This document shows positions 62,475 through 64,000 of a stretch of 64,000 bases of DNA, piece after piece. Source of the DNA: Gilvibacter sediminis (GTDB lineage Bacteria > Bacteroidota > Bacteroidia > Flavobacteriales > Flavobacteriaceae). Numbering within the stretch: position 1 is the first letter of the stretch; each line of letters opens with the position of its first letter. Below the pieces are notes generated by a model. The model did not search any database and was not told the origin of the DNA. It saw only the letters and a program-made list of their open reading frames with translations. The position numbers and the translations under genes are program-made. The stretch spans positions 1 to 64,000 of the forward strand of contig NZ_JAQQTE010000002.1 in assembly GCF_028561565.1 (NCBI RefSeq), written 5' to 3'.

Positions 62475-63530
62475 TTAAAATTGCACTCCGTAATCTGCAG
62501 GGAATGGAGCAGGTATTTGCGCTGAATCCTCTCCCAGGTTCTGGCGCAGATCAATCTCAATACCTCTGGCAATAGTAGATATCGGCACATCATTGGCAGT
62601 GCCCTCAAACGGATTTTCCCCGGTTCTACCAATGCGCTCCATGGTGTGAAAGATCCAGGCCACCGCCATATAAATAGGTATGCAAAACCAAATAAAGGCC
62701 ATTCCCAATAAGGGTCGTGTTAAAGCGATCTCCTGCCCTATCTCTAAAAACTGAGGGACCAAGGCCATGGGTAAAAGCAACAACAAGGTCCACATAAAGA
62801 AGTGGTTCAAAGTGGCGTATTGTCTAGGATAAGGGAAATTCTTAATACGCTCAGATTTACCTTGCAAGGTAAAGAGCTCTTCCAAAACTCCCTCCAATTG
62901 TAAGAAGGCAAACTCCCAGACCAATCCAGCCTCTTTAAGCTTCCGTAAATGGTGAGATTGTAGGTAGAGCACAGCTGTCTGTTTATTGCCTTTACTCAAC
63001 ACGTATTCCAGATCTTCTTTGGGCAAATAAGGCTCAAGTGCCTCTGCCAGGGGTATCTGAGATTCTGGAGTTTTGATTCCCCATTCGGTATTGGTTCTAT
63101 GCTGACTGGTGGTCTCCCAAGGCTTTAGTTGCCTCATGGAGTAACGCAAAGCGGTCATCCAAGCTATATGGCGATAGGTCAAGGTCTTAATGCTCGCATT
63201 GATTTCTTGTTCTGGCACGACCTGTTCGCAATATTCATTGGAAACCATGTCTTGAACAAACATACCGAAGGTTCTAGAAGTGTTGACCACGCCACCCCAG
63301 ATTTTACGGGCTTCCCAAATTCGGCCGTAAACGGCATTGTTTTGAAAACCGATCACAAAGGCCACCGCAGTACCGATCAGGGCTACAGGGGTCCAAGGAA
63401 TGGTAAGCCACTCAATATCGAGGAAAAAATAGGCTGCCACCCAAAGGCTTATATAGAAAATAAAAAATAAGGATTCGTAGCGCGTCCAAAGCACCATGGC
63501 TTTTAGCGAATAGATCTTTCCGGTATACAT
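62475..63530 (-). CDS. Bestrophin-like ion channel protein
   Basis: A 351-residue inner-membrane protein of the bestrophin/UPF0187 family, with about four membrane helices (about 21-37, 43-60, 243-265, 270-292). Bacterial members form pentameric channels, the best studied (KpBest) being cation-selective. The N-terminal half holds the conserved GFQNNAVYGRIWEARKIWGG. The gene is the first of a four-gene run that ends with the lipoprotein at 61288. Confidence 0.85.
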   Translation of the reverse strand: MYTGKIYSLKAMVLWTRYESLFFIFYISLWVAAYFFLDIEWLTIPWTPVALIGTAVAFVIGFQNNAVYGRIWEARKIWGGVVNTSRTFGMFVQDMVSNEYCEQVVPEQEINASIKTLTYRHIAWMTALRYSMRQLKPWETTSQHRTNTEWGIKTPESQIPLAEALEPYLPKEDLEYVLSKGNKQTAVLYLQSHHLRKLKEAGLVWEFAFLQLEGVLEELFTLQGKSERIKNFPYPRQYATLNHFFMWTLLLLLPMALVPQFLEIGQEIALTRPLLGMAFIWFCIPIYMAVAWIFHTMERIGRTGENPFEGTANDVPISTIARGIEIDLRQNLGEDSAQIPAPFPADYGVQF

Positions 63531-63607
63531 GTGTTATTTAGCTAATCGATGCGATTAAAGATAGGTAAATATCAACGTTTATAAAACCGGCGCGAAGGTG
63601 GTGAATG

Positions 63608-64000
63608 TTAACGCGTGACCTCTTTGAGGATCTTATCCACAACGCGCTTTAATTTCCCAGGTGTCTTAGGGCCGCTGTGGTTGGTAAAGATGGTGATCGC
63701 AAAATCTTGATCCGGATATAGATAAACCCAGTTTTGCATGCCCGGACTTCCCCCGTGGTGGTTGTACGAGGTGCCGTACTTATCTTTCCAAATTCGCCAG
63801 TAATAACCTAAGCGCGTGGTTTTACCGTCGTGAAAGAGCTCTTGACGAGACTCAGCGATCGTTGGATCATCACTTTCCATTAAGAATTCGAGGTAATTGG
63901 TCATGGCGAGCAAATTGGACTTCACCCCTGCACCACCTGCCCACAGCGTATTGGCAAAATAAGGTGAGGGTTCTAAATTACCCATCCAATAGCCCAAAAC
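63608..64000 (-). CDS. Serine hydrolase (beta-lactamase / penicillin-binding-protein type), C-terminal part
   Basis: The gene runs off the right edge. The 131 visible residues are the C-terminus of a class C-type serine hydrolase. The HHGGSPGMQ motif corresponds to the KTG/HxG triad that lines the active site, followed by YLYPDQDFAITIFTNHSG, typical of the family's last strand. The Ser-x-x-Lys and Tyr motifs lie outside the window. Export, substrate and length cannot be judged. Confidence 0.8.
   Translation of the reverse strand, partial: VLGYWMGNLEPSPYFANTLWAGGAGVKSNLLAMTNYLEFLMESDDPTIAESRQELFHDGKTTRLGYYWRIWKDKYGTSYNHHGGSPGMQNWVYLYPDQDFAITIFTNHSGPKTPGKLKRVVDKILKEVTR

Overview
The window is a 64 kb piece of a Bacteroidota chromosome, most likely from a marine member of the Flavobacteriaceae. 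The evidence is the gene content (DUF6090, DUF2452, DUF3822 next to rsmD, a zinc-less flavobacterial DnaX, Thr at the GyrA position equivalent to E. coli Ser83), frequent TTG starts, and promoters of the Bacteroidota type (TTG, 19-20 nt, TAnnTTTG), several of which can be read directly in front of genes.

Region 1 (1 to about 6.7 kb) is accessory, AT-rich and all on the minus strand. It is the most unusual part. Single small genes, mostly unrecognised, are separated by imperfect hairpin sites, and a tyrosine recombinase gene sits among them (1862-3046). The sites have integron attC architecture: an outer R box, an asymmetric unpaired spacer, an inner L box and a variable loop. For five cassettes (C, B, A, F, G) the 3' outer box is the reverse complement of that same cassette's own 5' end over 13-17 nt. 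This is what is expected if each unit once existed as a circle. The recombinase has the full R-K-HxxR-H-Y catalytic set but lacks the extra segment that defines IntI. The region therefore looks like an integron analogue run by a different recombinase lineage. Cassettes C, B and A, downstream of the recombinase, carry one homogeneous family of sites. Cassettes E to J, upstream, carry divergent sites.

Region 2 (6.7-11.6 kb) is also accessory. It holds a RidA-like lipoprotein, a DUF6090 protein, exported proteins of unknown role, a small block of immunity-like genes (a CdiI-type protein and a DUF4375 protein) with no toxin nearby, and a cluster of very small genes that includes two tandem 33-residue paralogues.

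Region 3 (11.7-64 kb) is ordinary chromosomal backbone. It carries an MBL hydrolase, an S9 peptidase, TrkH, tRNA-Arg(TCT) followed by a 139-bp tandem repeat, pterin genes (PTPS/QueD, folE), a 7TM-HD phosphohydrolase, thiolase, NlpC/P60, gyrA, clpC, hutH, nnr, gcvT, a carbinolamine dehydratase, a very large M48 peptidase, yebC, a kdsB-alcohol dehydrogenase fusion with an acyltransferase, a RecD-like helicase, rsmD, rnpB, dnaX, miaE, and then a long minus-strand run. In genomic order of transcription that run contains bestrophin, DUF1059, a DinB-like gene, a lipoprotein, a Gfo/Idh oxidoreductase, pyrR-pyrB-STAS-rnz, and pdxH-sixA-ppk-ppx. A serine hydrolase is cut by the right edge.
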